Shown here: positions 9,157 to 16,846 of the stretch, in pieces
How the letters are laid out: each line of letters begins with the position of its first letter
How positions within the stretch are numbered: the first letter of the stretch is position 1
Origin: Halobacteriovorax marinus
Lineage (GTDB): Bacteria; Bdellovibrionota; Bacteriovoracia; Bacteriovoracales; Bacteriovoracaceae
Reading direction: 5' to 3'
NCBI GenBank assembly: GCA_002163155.1
Contig: MAAO01000006.1
Location: 186,001 to 250,000 of the forward strand
DNA: 64,000 nucleotides
Position numbers and translations under genes: made by a program
The notes under the pieces: generated by a model
Databases searched by the model: none
Told to the model about the DNA's origin: nothing
Seen by the model: the letters and a program-made list of their open reading frames with translations, nothing else

Positions 9157-9870
9157 TTAGAAGTTGGCGATCAAACTTGTAGTGTATTTATAATCCTGCT
9201 TTGTGTGATCTTTTTCTGGTTGGTTATCATAATTCCAGAGGTATGCCATTTTAAATGAAAATACCTTATTTAAAGTAACTGATATTGAAGGTTCTATATT
9301 CATCAGATACTTATCGGAGTTTGAAAAATTAGGGATCCATTCAATCCATAATTTCGAAGAAACAGTACTATTCAAAGTTTTGTTTCCTTCTAGATAAGCT
9401 CTACCTTTCGACTCTTTTACTTTCGTCCTTTCATTATCAGATTTATTTTCAATAGTATATCTGTAACCAATTTCAGCAAATAGCTTTGTAGTGTCTGACT
9501 CAATGAAACTGTGTTTCGTTCCCATATCTGAGTTGTATCTTCTCGAAAACCCTGAGAATCTGTTAGCTTCAATTGTTTCTCCTAAAAATAACGAATTCTT
9601 TTTAGATACATTCAGATCGTAACGAAGATTTATGTCCCACTTTTCTAAGTTCCGAACCTTTTCTGATTCTCCATATGTATAAGAACCTTTAAGAGTAATT
9701 TCGTGTACTGACCATTTTACTAAATTTTTTGATTTTAAGAAAAATGTTTTTGAATCTGTGTTTCCACCTGTAGAAATAAGAGATAATTCATCTTCTGAAG
9801 AAAAATTAGCTTGAATATTGTTTAAGAAGAAAAAAATTAATAAAATACGATTAAATTTATAAATATTCAA
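9157..9870 (-). CDS. DUF481-family outer-membrane beta-barrel protein
   Basis: 237 aa with a signal peptide (ILLIFFFLNNIQANFSS). The mature part has alternating strands typical of DUF481 (YdiY-like): SLISTGGNTDSKT near the start, KWDINLRYDL, ETIEANRFSGFSRRYNS in the middle and a final strand ending YTTSLIANF, an aromatic C-terminus used in outer-membrane insertion. Function unknown. It stands alone between 60-230 bp gaps. Confidence 0.65.
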   Translation of the reverse strand: MNIYKFNRILLIFFFLNNIQANFSSEDELSLISTGGNTDSKTFFLKSKNLVKWSVHEITLKGSYTYGESEKVRNLEKWDINLRYDLNVSKKNSLFLGETIEANRFSGFSRRYNSDMGTKHSFIESDTTKLFAEIGYRYTIENKSDNERTKVKESKGRAYLEGNKTLNSTVSSKLWIEWIPNFSNSDKYLMNIEPSISVTLNKVFSFKMAYLWNYDNQPEKDHTKQDYKYTTSLIANF

Positions 9871-9932
9871 TTTCTAGCCTTTTTAAGTTTGATCTCTTGA
9901 GATTTAATTTTAATATAAAAAGGCAGTTCGAG

Positions 9933-10979
9933 TCAATAAGTGATACTGGCTCCTAAGTTTACGCCCCAGTATCCTTTCTTTGGAACATGATCAATTTGTG
10001 CATTTATCTTCAAAATTGATAAATTGAATTGTTGTCCAATAAACCATCTAAACCAAAATGGCGATGGACCATTAGTTGTACCTAGATCTAATGATCCCTC
10101 TGCACTAACTCCAGCTATGTCTGTACTAATTGTTGTAGTACTACTTGCAATACTTGTAGCCTTACCAGTGTTTATATCGGCTCCTATCCCTAGATAAGTA
10201 GTGAAGAAGTACATCCATTGAAGACTCGTTGAAAGTTCAAAAGGGATGGATAGAGTTTCCATCTCTACCCCCGCAAGGTTAGTTCCTGTTATTGATGCTG
10301 TTCCGATTGCAGTCGTTTGAGAAAGTGATGCTGCAACTTTTAATTTAAGAAGCATATCGTGAGTCTCGAATCCTGTCGTAAAGTAGAGTCCTTGCCAATG
10401 GAGACCACCAAAGTGAATAAGTTCTGCTCCAGGATGAAGTTTATACCTTAAGAAGAATGCAAACGATCGGGATAAAAGTGTAAATGATCCGTCTTCAGAA
10501 ACTGAGTCTAGCTTTCCTACGTGTACAAAGATATCAGTCTTCTTAGGCTCCCATGGGCCGATACTCTTAAAGGGAAGAAAACTTAAATCTAAACCAAAGG
10601 TAAAGCCTAATTGAAAGGAAGCTCCTCTCAGACGCTTGGCTTCGACTGTCCCGTTAAGAATGTCACTTGTAGTATTATTTCCAACATCTACACCGACACC
10701 CACACTATATTTTAAGAAAGCATATTCTACATCATTAGCATAATCACTCGTTCCCTTTCCGGACATGACGTTTGCATTGGCCATTCCCTTTAGGTAAGAG
10801 CTTTGATCCGCGTCTGGCAATTCTTTGTTAACATCATTTTCAAGAGTATCTAATAATGCATCTACTTCTACGATTTGCGCTGCATTTAAAACCCCGTATT
10901 GTCGATTCGTTATTTTAAAAGGACCAGCAATAGTATGAACTTGGAAGAATAAGAATATAATTATTGTTCTAGAAATCAT
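9933..10979 (-). CDS. Secreted/outer-membrane protein of unknown function
   Basis: 348 aa with an N-terminal signal peptide (IIIFLFFQVHTIAG). After a helical stretch (about 30-70) the protein is rich in glycine, threonine and alternating strand residues and ends ...KGYWGVNLGASITY, consistent with an outer-membrane beta barrel. I do not recognise a family. It lies upstream of the DUF481 gene on the same strand with a 62 bp gap, so the two could be co-transcribed. Confidence 0.6.
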   Translation of the reverse strand: MISRTIIIFLFFQVHTIAGPFKITNRQYGVLNAAQIVEVDALLDTLENDVNKELPDADQSSYLKGMANANVMSGKGTSDYANDVEYAFLKYSVGVGVDVGNNTTSDILNGTVEAKRLRGASFQLGFTFGLDLSFLPFKSIGPWEPKKTDIFVHVGKLDSVSEDGSFTLLSRSFAFFLRYKLHPGAELIHFGGLHWQGLYFTTGFETHDMLLKLKVAASLSQTTAIGTASITGTNLAGVEMETLSIPFELSTSLQWMYFFTTYLGIGADINTGKATSIASSTTTISTDIAGVSAEGSLDLGTTNGPSPFWFRWFIGQQFNLSILKINAQIDHVPKKGYWGVNLGASITY

Positions 10980-11144
10980 CTATGAATTCTCTCAAGAAAT
11001 TAGACTTATTTCCTTTTAAGAAATAATTAATCTTCTTACTTTGCAGAGGTAGGCAAAATTATACTTTAATATGCAAAATTCTATGTAATTGTTAATAACC
11101 TCGGAAATTGTTCAGGAATATGGTTTAATACTCTAGAGGTTTAT

Positions 11145-11672
11145 ATGAGTCGAAAACTATTTTTCATGTTTATTCTTTTAGGGTTATCTTCTTGTCAAAG
11201 GTCTAGTCAGATTTCAATTGACCAATTCTGTAGTGATCTAAATATCTTACTCATACAAAGAAATGTTGTTACTTCTAATATTCTGAATATATCAACCACT
11301 AGGACAGAGAGTGGAGGACCTTATATTCCTCAAATGGTGACTAATTGTAGTGATGTTAAGTGTGATATTAAGCCACTTACATGTACTGGTATTGGATGTA
11401 GTCGTGTTAATAAGAAAAGAGAACCTATTTTAAAGTACCAGCCAAATCATCCTGATTCTATGAAAAATGGATATGTAGCTTATCCAGATATTAATCTTGC
11501 AGAAGAGAAACTTAAGTTGGACAAGATTGAACTTGCTATTAATTATTTAATGAAGAGTATGCCTATGAAATACGATTTCTTTTTCTCCAAAGAAAGTAAA
11601 AAGTATTTTACAAAATACCCAATGTTAAATCATCAAATGAATTTTAGAAAACTTATTAAAACAGGTCGGTGA
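11145..11672 (+). CDS. Small lipoprotein with cysteine-rich centre
   Basis: 175 aa. The N-terminus has a lipoprotein signal with lipobox LSSC (lipidated Cys17). The central region holds five cysteines within about 25 residues (NCSDVKCDIK...CTGIGC), which could form disulfides in the periplasm. No family recognised. It is followed after 7 bp by an acetyltransferase gene on the same strand. Confidence 0.6.
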   Translation: MSRKLFFMFILLGLSSCQRSSQISIDQFCSDLNILLIQRNVVTSNILNISTTRTESGGPYIPQMVTNCSDVKCDIKPLTCTGIGCSRVNKKREPILKYQPNHPDSMKNGYVAYPDINLAEEKLKLDKIELAINYLMKSMPMKYDFFFSKESKKYFTKYPMLNHQMNFRKLIKTGR

Positions 11673-11679
11673 GATAGTT

Positions 11680-12234
11680 ATGGAAAAACAATTTTTATCA
11701 GAGTTGATAGTCGGAGAGAGGATTTCTCTCAAAAGACACACTGTAGATTTGGCACAAAAAATGTTTGATTATGTTGTTGAGGACAGAGAGAGACTTGCTC
11801 AATTTCTACCATGGCCAAAATTTATTAATACAGTACAAGATGAAATAGATTTCATAAGAAAATGCGGTTCTGATTGGGATGACTTTATAGGATCTTACTA
11901 TGGTATCTATAGAAATAGTGATGATGAATATATGGGAAACATTTCATCATTTTCTCATAATTGGAATCATCACAATTGCGAGATTGGTTATTGGATTCTC
12001 GGAAAGTTTGAGGGACAGGGTTATATGTCTGACGCCGTCAAACTTATGGAAAAAACTCTATTTGAAGTAGGCTTCAATCGTATTGTTATTCGCTTTGATA
12101 CGCATAATGCAAAGTCAGGTTCAATTCCTAAGAGATTAAGCTACACGTATGAAGGAACCCTGAGAAAGGTCATGAGAGTCAATAATGTATTTAGAGACCT
12201 AGAGGTCTACTCAAAACTACATTCTGAATCCTAG
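11680..12234 (+). CDS. GNAT-family N-acetyltransferase (RimJ/RimL type)
   Basis: 184 aa. The order of conserved segments is that of RimJ/RimL-like GNAT enzymes: GERISLKRHTVDLA at the start, NCEIGYWILGKFEGQGYMSDA (motif A, acetyl-CoA loop), FNRIVIRFDTHNAKS and SYTYEGTLRKVMRVNNVFRDLEVYS at the end. It should transfer acetyl from acetyl-CoA to an N-terminal or small-molecule amine; the substrate cannot be told from sequence. Confidence 0.85.
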   Translation: MEKQFLSELIVGERISLKRHTVDLAQKMFDYVVEDRERLAQFLPWPKFINTVQDEIDFIRKCGSDWDDFIGSYYGIYRNSDDEYMGNISSFSHNWNHHNCEIGYWILGKFEGQGYMSDAVKLMEKTLFEVGFNRIVIRFDTHNAKSGSIPKRLSYTYEGTLRKVMRVNNVFRDLEVYSKLHSES

Positions 12235-12239
12235 TAGTC

Positions 12240-12752
12240 TTAGAAAAATCGTCTATATTCCTCCCTGTAATCACTAAAATCTTTTATGGGAACAGAGAAG
12301 TTTGCTATTGTTGGATGTTCTACAATTAAAAATTCTTGATATGGCATTCGAACTAAATCAGTGTGTGTTCCACCATTAAAGTACATCTCTTGATCTTTTT
12401 GAAAGTGGCTTGAGAGATAAATAGGCATATTGTATAAACCTCCAAAAGGTGGTGTGGCGCCCACTTCGCAATCGTTGAAATATTCTTCCAAGTCTGATTC
12501 TCTAAGCATTTTTACTTGCCCTGTTTCTAGTTCATCCTTTAATGTTCCCAGGTGTACTAATTCATCAGAGGGAAGGATAACAAAAGATTTTCTCTTATTT
12601 ATTTCAAAGACAAGAACCTTTGCTAATTGAGTAGGAGGACACTTGGCCGTAGATAGGTTCTCTAGCGACCTCTCTGTTGGTGAATGTTCTATGACTTGAA
12701 AATGATACTTACTATCTTCTAGATATGATTTGATTTTATTAGGAACAGACAT
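12240..12752 (-). CDS. YbaK/ProX-type aminoacyl-tRNA deacylase-like protein
   Basis: 170 aa from the ATG at 12752, which has AAGGAG seven bases upstream; a longer in-frame start at 12776 lacks this. The YbaK fold is seen in YHFQVIEHSPTERS, LAKVLVFEI, FVILPSDELVHLGTLKDEL, CEVGATPPFG and MYFNGGTHTDLVRM. Enzymes of this family hydrolyse mischarged aminoacyl-tRNA in trans. It converges with the acetyltransferase gene, with only 5 bp between stop codons. Confidence 0.8.
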   Translation of the reverse strand: MSVPNKIKSYLEDSKYHFQVIEHSPTERSLENLSTAKCPPTQLAKVLVFEINKRKSFVILPSDELVHLGTLKDELETGQVKMLRESDLEEYFNDCEVGATPPFGGLYNMPIYLSSHFQKDQEMYFNGGTHTDLVRMPYQEFLIVEHPTIANFSVPIKDFSDYREEYRRFF

Positions 12753-12908
12753 CACATACTCCTTATAAAGATTCATTAGACATTATATCATTTAAGCACT
12801 TATTTATAAAGCTGGAGAGACTAAACCAAATACACTGTAATATTTTTAACTAAATTTAAAGTACTGTAATGAGCCTCTTACCTAAACGTAAGCATAAGAT
12901 TGAGGAGG

Positions 12909-13739
12909 CTATTTCTTTTCTACTTTCTTACTTTTTACGAAATCTGCATCGTAAAAATTAGCCAATGTGGGGTTAAATGAAAGAAAAATTGCAAATAATC
13001 TACTACTTTGTTTTAACTTTTCAATACGAGTTAACATTTCTTTATTTACCTCGGTCAGTTTGCTTTTAATTTCATTCAGGCTATATCCATCTTCTTGTAT
13101 TGCTTTAAATTCAGCTCTTAATTTTTTAAATCTCTTTCTCTCTAACACTAGGAGCTTAGGCTTTATGGTTATCGGCTCTTTCTTTTTTAAGGCGCTGTCT
13201 ACTTGGTCTTTGAGATGCTTTTTGTGAACTTTTCTAGTGAGATCTTCCATCTTTTCAATTGCAGTAGAAAGGTACTTTAAATTAATTTGTCTCTCTATAG
13301 TTGAGAGTAGAGTATCTGGATTTAAATTATGACCCATGGTAAATTTAAAATAGTTATCTCTACTTTGAAGAATTAATTTACTACTGCGGGTAGATAGATT
13401 AGATGATTCCAAAAGATCATTTACAGACTTTATTAAAACATAGCGATCTTTGGCACCATACTTTTTGATCATTAATTTTTTTAGCTTAAATGTTCCAAGG
13501 GCCCCAACGGCAATAAGAAGTATATTTCCAGTTGATGAGAATTGGTGACTTGAATAGATATCTTTTTGGAGGTCTATTATGCAATTGTCATATGTATCGA
13601 AACTTTGAATGTATTGTTTACAAGTTTTATCCAATTGTTCTTCATCTATTAATTTCTTTACTGAAAATATGAGAGCCGCCTCAGCTGCAACATTTGCTGA
13701 ATACGAAGTAAATTCATTTCCCATTTTGTCTAGAGGCAC
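12909..13739 (-). CDS. Hypothetical protein with helical/coiled-coil C-terminal half
   Basis: 276 aa. A hydrophobic segment (ILLIAVGALGTF, about 73-84) may be a single membrane span; the rest is lysine/leucine/glutamate-rich and probably coiled coil (about 150-255). No family recognised. It follows the 123 aa membrane protein gene on the same strand after 33 bp and probably shares its transcript. Confidence 0.5.
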   Translation of the reverse strand: MPLDKMGNEFTSYSANVAAEAALIFSVKKLIDEEQLDKTCKQYIQSFDTYDNCIIDLQKDIYSSHQFSSTGNILLIAVGALGTFKLKKLMIKKYGAKDRYVLIKSVNDLLESSNLSTRSSKLILQSRDNYFKFTMGHNLNPDTLLSTIERQINLKYLSTAIEKMEDLTRKVHKKHLKDQVDSALKKKEPITIKPKLLVLERKRFKKLRAEFKAIQEDGYSLNEIKSKLTEVNKEMLTRIEKLKQSSRLFAIFLSFNPTLANFYDADFVKSKKVEKK

Positions 13740-13772
13740 TAGCTTGGCATATTCAGTAGAGCTTAAAATGAT

Positions 13773-14144
13773 TCAATTGTAGAACTCATCATTAACGTCC
13801 AGAGCATCTAAATGAGAAAACATTTTATTTTGTAATACAAAAGGAGGAACTTTTTTTGAAAGAATTGAGTATTGAAATATCAGAGAGAGAACTACTGATA
13901 TTACACCTATAGAGTAACTGGCTTTCTTTCGTTTTAATATCTTGCCTTTGTTAACAAACATTTTCAAAATAAACCAAGAGGCGAGAGAAGAGAATAGAAA
14001 AATTGGAATGACTTTAATCGGCACCAATAGGAAGCTTCCTTGAACTCCTATGCCTCCCTGGAGAATGAATACAGCATTCCATAAAATTAGAAGCGTTAGA
14101 GTTAAAACGACAAAAATAGTGTATTTGAGTATATTTAGTAGCAT
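13773..14144 (-). CDS. Small multi-pass membrane protein, unknown function
   Basis: 123 aa with three likely transmembrane helices: about 7-30 (YTIFVVLTLTLLILWNAVFI), 38-63 (SFLLVPIKVIPIFLFSS...) and 78-97 (YSIGVISVVLSLIFQYSI). No recognisable motif. It is the promoter-proximal gene of a two-gene unit with 12909-13739. Confidence 0.5.
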   Translation of the reverse strand: MLLNILKYTIFVVLTLTLLILWNAVFILQGGIGVQGSFLLVPIKVIPIFLFSSLASWFILKMFVNKGKILKRKKASYSIGVISVVLSLIFQYSILSKKVPPFVLQNKMFSHLDALDVNDEFYN

Positions 14145-14311
14145 GATTTATCTTTTCCTCTTAATTCTTAGCAAACTAATCGGACTAAAAGGATATTTTA
14201 TTGAATAGGCTGTTCTGCAAGCTTATTACTTCTCTGTATCTATTCGAATGTCTTTTAAGAGCTAAAGGATAAACCCTTAATTTAAATCGATAAATATCCG
14301 ATTCTATTTAT

Positions 14312-15184
14312 ATGAGAAAGCAGTTGAAATACTTGATGTTTTTGTTTGTATTAGTTGGATGTGCATCTAATCCTGTGCGTGAACCGGCATCATTCAAAAT
14401 TACAGAAAGTTGTAGAGAAGTCATAACTCACTTTCAAGATAGATATATTTTGGGGCTCAAAGAGTCTCAGCTTCTAAGTAGTGAGTTAATTCCATTAAAT
14501 AATAGAAATATAAGTGAGACTGAGCGCTCGATGAAATTCAACGTAATTGAAGGAGAACTTGAAGGGATAAAGAGATCATCTGGTTCAACTAAGCCCGAAT
14601 TTTTAATTCTTGAGGGCGGAATTAAAGTTGTTTGGAAAGAACATAAGAAAATAAAGTTAGCAAATTATAGAGCTGAAGTCTTAGCCTATGAGTTGAACGA
14701 TTTATGGGGGATAGGTCTTGTTCCAGAAACTGTAGAGAGAACTATTGAAGGTAAGGTTGGATCTCTACAATTGTTTAAAGAATCTATCACTGGGCCACTG
14801 CTAGATTTTAAAATAAGAAATGAAATGTCTGCAGAGGCCATTGCGAAAGTTAAACACAACTTAAAGAAACAATCGCTTTTCGATTATTTAATAGAGAATA
14901 ATGATAGAAATAAGAATAACTATCTTTTTACAATTGAAGGTGATTTATATTCAATTGATAATGCGGCCAGCTTTACTGGAATTGGAAACTATAGGAAAAG
15001 CTTTATAGAAAGAGAGAATGATATAAGGGGCTTCCTAAATACTAATGAGGGTGAAGAAGTCTTTCAAAGCATTGTTTCAAATTATAATAATTCATTTAAA
15101 AATCAAATAATTCTATATATTGGTAAAAAAGACGCTAATAAATTCTTTGAGCGGATTGAGAGAATAATTCAAATAAAGAATTAA
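14312..15184 (+). CDS. Lipoprotein with PI3K/HipA-like kinase fold (SCO1664-like)
   Basis: 290 aa with lipobox LVGC (Cys17), so it should be exported and lipid-anchored. The rest resembles small PI3/PI4-kinase-like or HipA-like domains: IKVVWKEHKK (candidate ATP lysine 105 or 109), NYRAEVLAYEL (Glu122), GLVPETVERTIEGKVGSLQ, then a catalytic-loop pattern ENNDRNKNN (Asp198, Asn203) and a metal-binding pattern SIDNAASF (Asp216). The spacing fits an active kinase, yet the signal sequence places it outside the cytoplasm where ATP is scarce. The fold is inferred by eye. It converges with a TetR gene, overlapping 4 bp at the stops. Confidence 0.6.
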   Translation: MRKQLKYLMFLFVLVGCASNPVREPASFKITESCREVITHFQDRYILGLKESQLLSSELIPLNNRNISETERSMKFNVIEGELEGIKRSSGSTKPEFLILEGGIKVVWKEHKKIKLANYRAEVLAYELNDLWGIGLVPETVERTIEGKVGSLQLFKESITGPLLDFKIRNEMSAEAIAKVKHNLKKQSLFDYLIENNDRNKNNYLFTIEGDLYSIDNAASFTGIGNYRKSFIERENDIRGFLNTNEGEEVFQSIVSNYNNSFKNQIILYIGKKDANKFFERIERIIQIKN

Positions 15185-15717
15185 GATGGTGGAAGATACT
15201 CCCTAAATATCGATTTTAGTTCTTTTCTCGAGAGGTTCTCGTGGAATAATTCTACACCTATCATGAGAGAGTAGAGTATGTGACCATGGCGTTTAGCCTC
15301 GTCTTTATTCTTGTAAATATCTTCAAGTAGATCGATGAGGTATTGGAACCTTTCTTTATATACCTTCTCTACAAATTCACCAATAGATCTTTCTTGATGT
15401 CCCCACATATTAATTTCTATTTCTAGTCGACTTTCATCTTTCATGCCTTCAATACACTTTTCAATTAATCTGGCGAGTTTCTCTTTAGATGTTCCACCGT
15501 GATTTGCATCTTTTATAAACTCACTTGTGAAGAGCTCTCTCCAATATGAGAGTAGACGTTGATCAAATTCTTGTTTTGACTTAAACCAATGGTAGAAAGA
15601 TCCTTTGGTCAGATTGAGCTCTGCACATAATCTACTTATTTTAAGTGAGCTCCTACCTGAACGATCTAAGAGTCTTAGTCCCTTATTTAACCATTGCTCT
15701 TCTGTATTTTCAGTCAC
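15181..15717 (-). CDS. TetR-family repressor of the adjacent divergent operon
   Basis: 178 aa from a GTG at 15717, with AGGA seven bases upstream. The HTH region is SRLCAELNLTKGSFYHWFKSKQEFD, a classic TetR signature; the C-terminal half resembles the TetR_C domain of YcdC/AcuR-like members. It is divergent from a flavin split-barrel gene, and the 99 bp gap between them holds two near-perfect 16 bp palindromes, so autoregulation and control of the neighbour are likely. Confidence 0.85.
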   Translation of the reverse strand: MTENTEEQWLNKGLRLLDRSGRSSLKISRLCAELNLTKGSFYHWFKSKQEFDQRLLSYWRELFTSEFIKDANHGGTSKEKLARLIEKCIEGMKDESRLEIEINMWGHQERSIGEFVEKVYKERFQYLIDLLEDIYKNKDEAKRHGHILYSLMIGVELFHENLSRKELKSIFREYLPPS

Positions 15718-15747
15718 TTAATGTCCTGTTGTGTTAATTTCTTGTTT

Positions 15748-15763
15748 CATACCTTGAGGTATG
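15748..15763. promoter_or_regulatory. TetR operator candidate 1
   Basis: CATACCT-TG-AGGTATG: perfect 7 bp inverted repeat with a 2 bp centre. It lies between the divergent TetR and split-barrel genes. The second copy is exactly its reverse complement. Confidence 0.7.
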
Positions 15764-15779
15764 TTACATTGATGTCTTG

Positions 15780-15795
15780 CATACCTCAAGGTATG
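15780..15795. promoter_or_regulatory. TetR operator candidate 2
   Basis: CATACCT-CA-AGGTATG, 32 bp centre to centre from the first site (about three helical turns, so on the same DNA face). It lies just upstream of the AAGGAG and GTG start of the split-barrel gene, where bound repressor would block transcription. Confidence 0.7.
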
Positions 15796-15816
15796 TTTGC
15801 TGGAAAAGGAGCTGTT

Positions 15817-16281
15817 GTGAAAGATTTTAGGAACATCAAAGATCTTATAAAAAATAGTATGTACTGTTCTATATCTACAATTACCAAGGATGGACTCCCT
15901 CATTCATCTCCCATAGGAAGTGTCTTTCTAGAGAATGAAGAAGGTGGATATTTTATAGAGATGTTCACTAAAAGTATGATTGATAAAAGTAAAGAGAAGG
16001 CCTGCATAATGGCGGTGAATACCTCTCTCTTCTTCTGGCTTATATCTTTGATAAAGGGAAGGTTTAATACTCATCCTGCAACTAGGTTACTAGTTACCTT
16101 AGGAGAAAAAAGAAAAATAACAGAAATTGAAAGGGCCCACTTTCAAAAAAAAGTGAAACCTTTCAAGTGGCTCAAAGGTTATAAGCATATGTGGTCAACA
16201 GCAAATTATGTCCGCACGTTCACAGTAGATAAAGTTATTCCAGTATCAATTGGAAAAATGACTAAACAACTGGAGCAATAA
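15817..16281 (+). CDS. Pyridoxamine 5'-phosphate oxidase-family (FMN split-barrel) protein
   Basis: 154 aa from the GTG at 15817, which follows AAGGAG at 15806-15811; an ATG at 15772 is in frame but would place an operator palindrome inside the gene. The sequence fits the split-barrel fold of flavin-binding oxidoreductases: MYCSISTITKDGLPHSSPIG near the start, then strands through GYFIEMFTKS and later PATRLLVTLGEKRKI. It probably binds FMN or F420-like cofactor; the substrate is unknown. The next gene starts 1 bp after its stop. Confidence 0.7.
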   Translation: MKDFRNIKDLIKNSMYCSISTITKDGLPHSSPIGSVFLENEEGGYFIEMFTKSMIDKSKEKACIMAVNTSLFFWLISLIKGRFNTHPATRLLVTLGEKRKITEIERAHFQKKVKPFKWLKGYKHMWSTANYVRTFTVDKVIPVSIGKMTKQLEQ

Positions 16282-16282
16282 G

Positions 16283-16786
16283 ATGAAGATGCATTATTCA
16301 TTACCAAATATTTCAGTTTTAAATAGTGAAAATGAAAAATACGATTATATAGATTGCTTTGAAGGTGAGTTGTTAAATTCTAATATTCAAATTTCAGATG
16401 TTGCAGCTTCATTTTTTAAGTCCTCTCCTAAATGGGTAGAACAACTATTTCGCCTTCGCCATGCTATCGTCAGGCATATTGGATTAAAGACCGAAATGTT
16501 AAATATTGATAAGGACTTAGGAGTCATCAAGGAAGGCGATAAAATTGGTTTCTTTAAAGTTTATAAAGTTTTAGAGAATGAAATCATGATGGGTGAAAAT
16601 GATTCCCATTTAAATTTTAAGTGCTCAATTCTAATAACTAGAGGTGAAAAGACACAATTGTCAGTGACTACTGCAGTGACTTTTAATAATAGATTTGGAA
16701 GAGTTTACTTCATGCTTATCAAGACTTTTCATAAGCTTATCGTTGGGGTTATGATGAAGAATGTTCTCAGAGATTTGAATAGGTAA
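16283..16786 (+). CDS. DUF2867-family protein
   Basis: 167 aa. The pattern YDYIDCFEGEL...ASFFKSSPKWVEQLFRLRHAIVRHIGLK is characteristic of DUF2867, small proteins of unknown function often found beside TetR regulators and reductases. It begins 1 bp after the split-barrel gene, so both should be under the same TetR control. Confidence 0.65.
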   Translation: MKMHYSLPNISVLNSENEKYDYIDCFEGELLNSNIQISDVAASFFKSSPKWVEQLFRLRHAIVRHIGLKTEMLNIDKDLGVIKEGDKIGFFKVYKVLENEIMMGENDSHLNFKCSILITRGEKTQLSVTTAVTFNNRFGRVYFMLIKTFHKLIVGVMMKNVLRDLNR

Positions 16787-16801
16787 AAAAATATATAATA
16801 A

Positions 16802-16833
16802 TGGCGGGAGCGTAAAGACACGATACCCACCTT
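16802..16833 (-). repeat. tRNA-Asp 3'-end fragment, copy C
   Basis: TGGCGGGAGCG on the plus strand is identical to the last 11 bases of the tRNA-Asp gene (acceptor stem plus CCA, minus strand). The next 21 bases match copy B (29 of 32 overall) and look like a decayed T-arm. No full tRNA can be folded here. Confidence 0.65.
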
Positions 16834-16846
16834 AACTTTTTATCTA

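Noticed and set aside
12866-12914. AGCCTC ... GAGGCT inverted repeat near the stop of the 276 aa gene
   Set aside because: The arms are 6 bp with a 27-base loop and no clear T run on the relevant strand; too weak for a terminator call.
15694-15816. Longer start for the split-barrel gene
   Set aside because: It would place the whole regulatory gap with two operators inside the coding region; GTG 15817 has AAGGAG.
16802-16833. Possible second tRNA gene
   Set aside because: Only the acceptor 3' strand and a damaged T-arm are present; no anticodon arm or D-arm can be found upstream on the minus strand.
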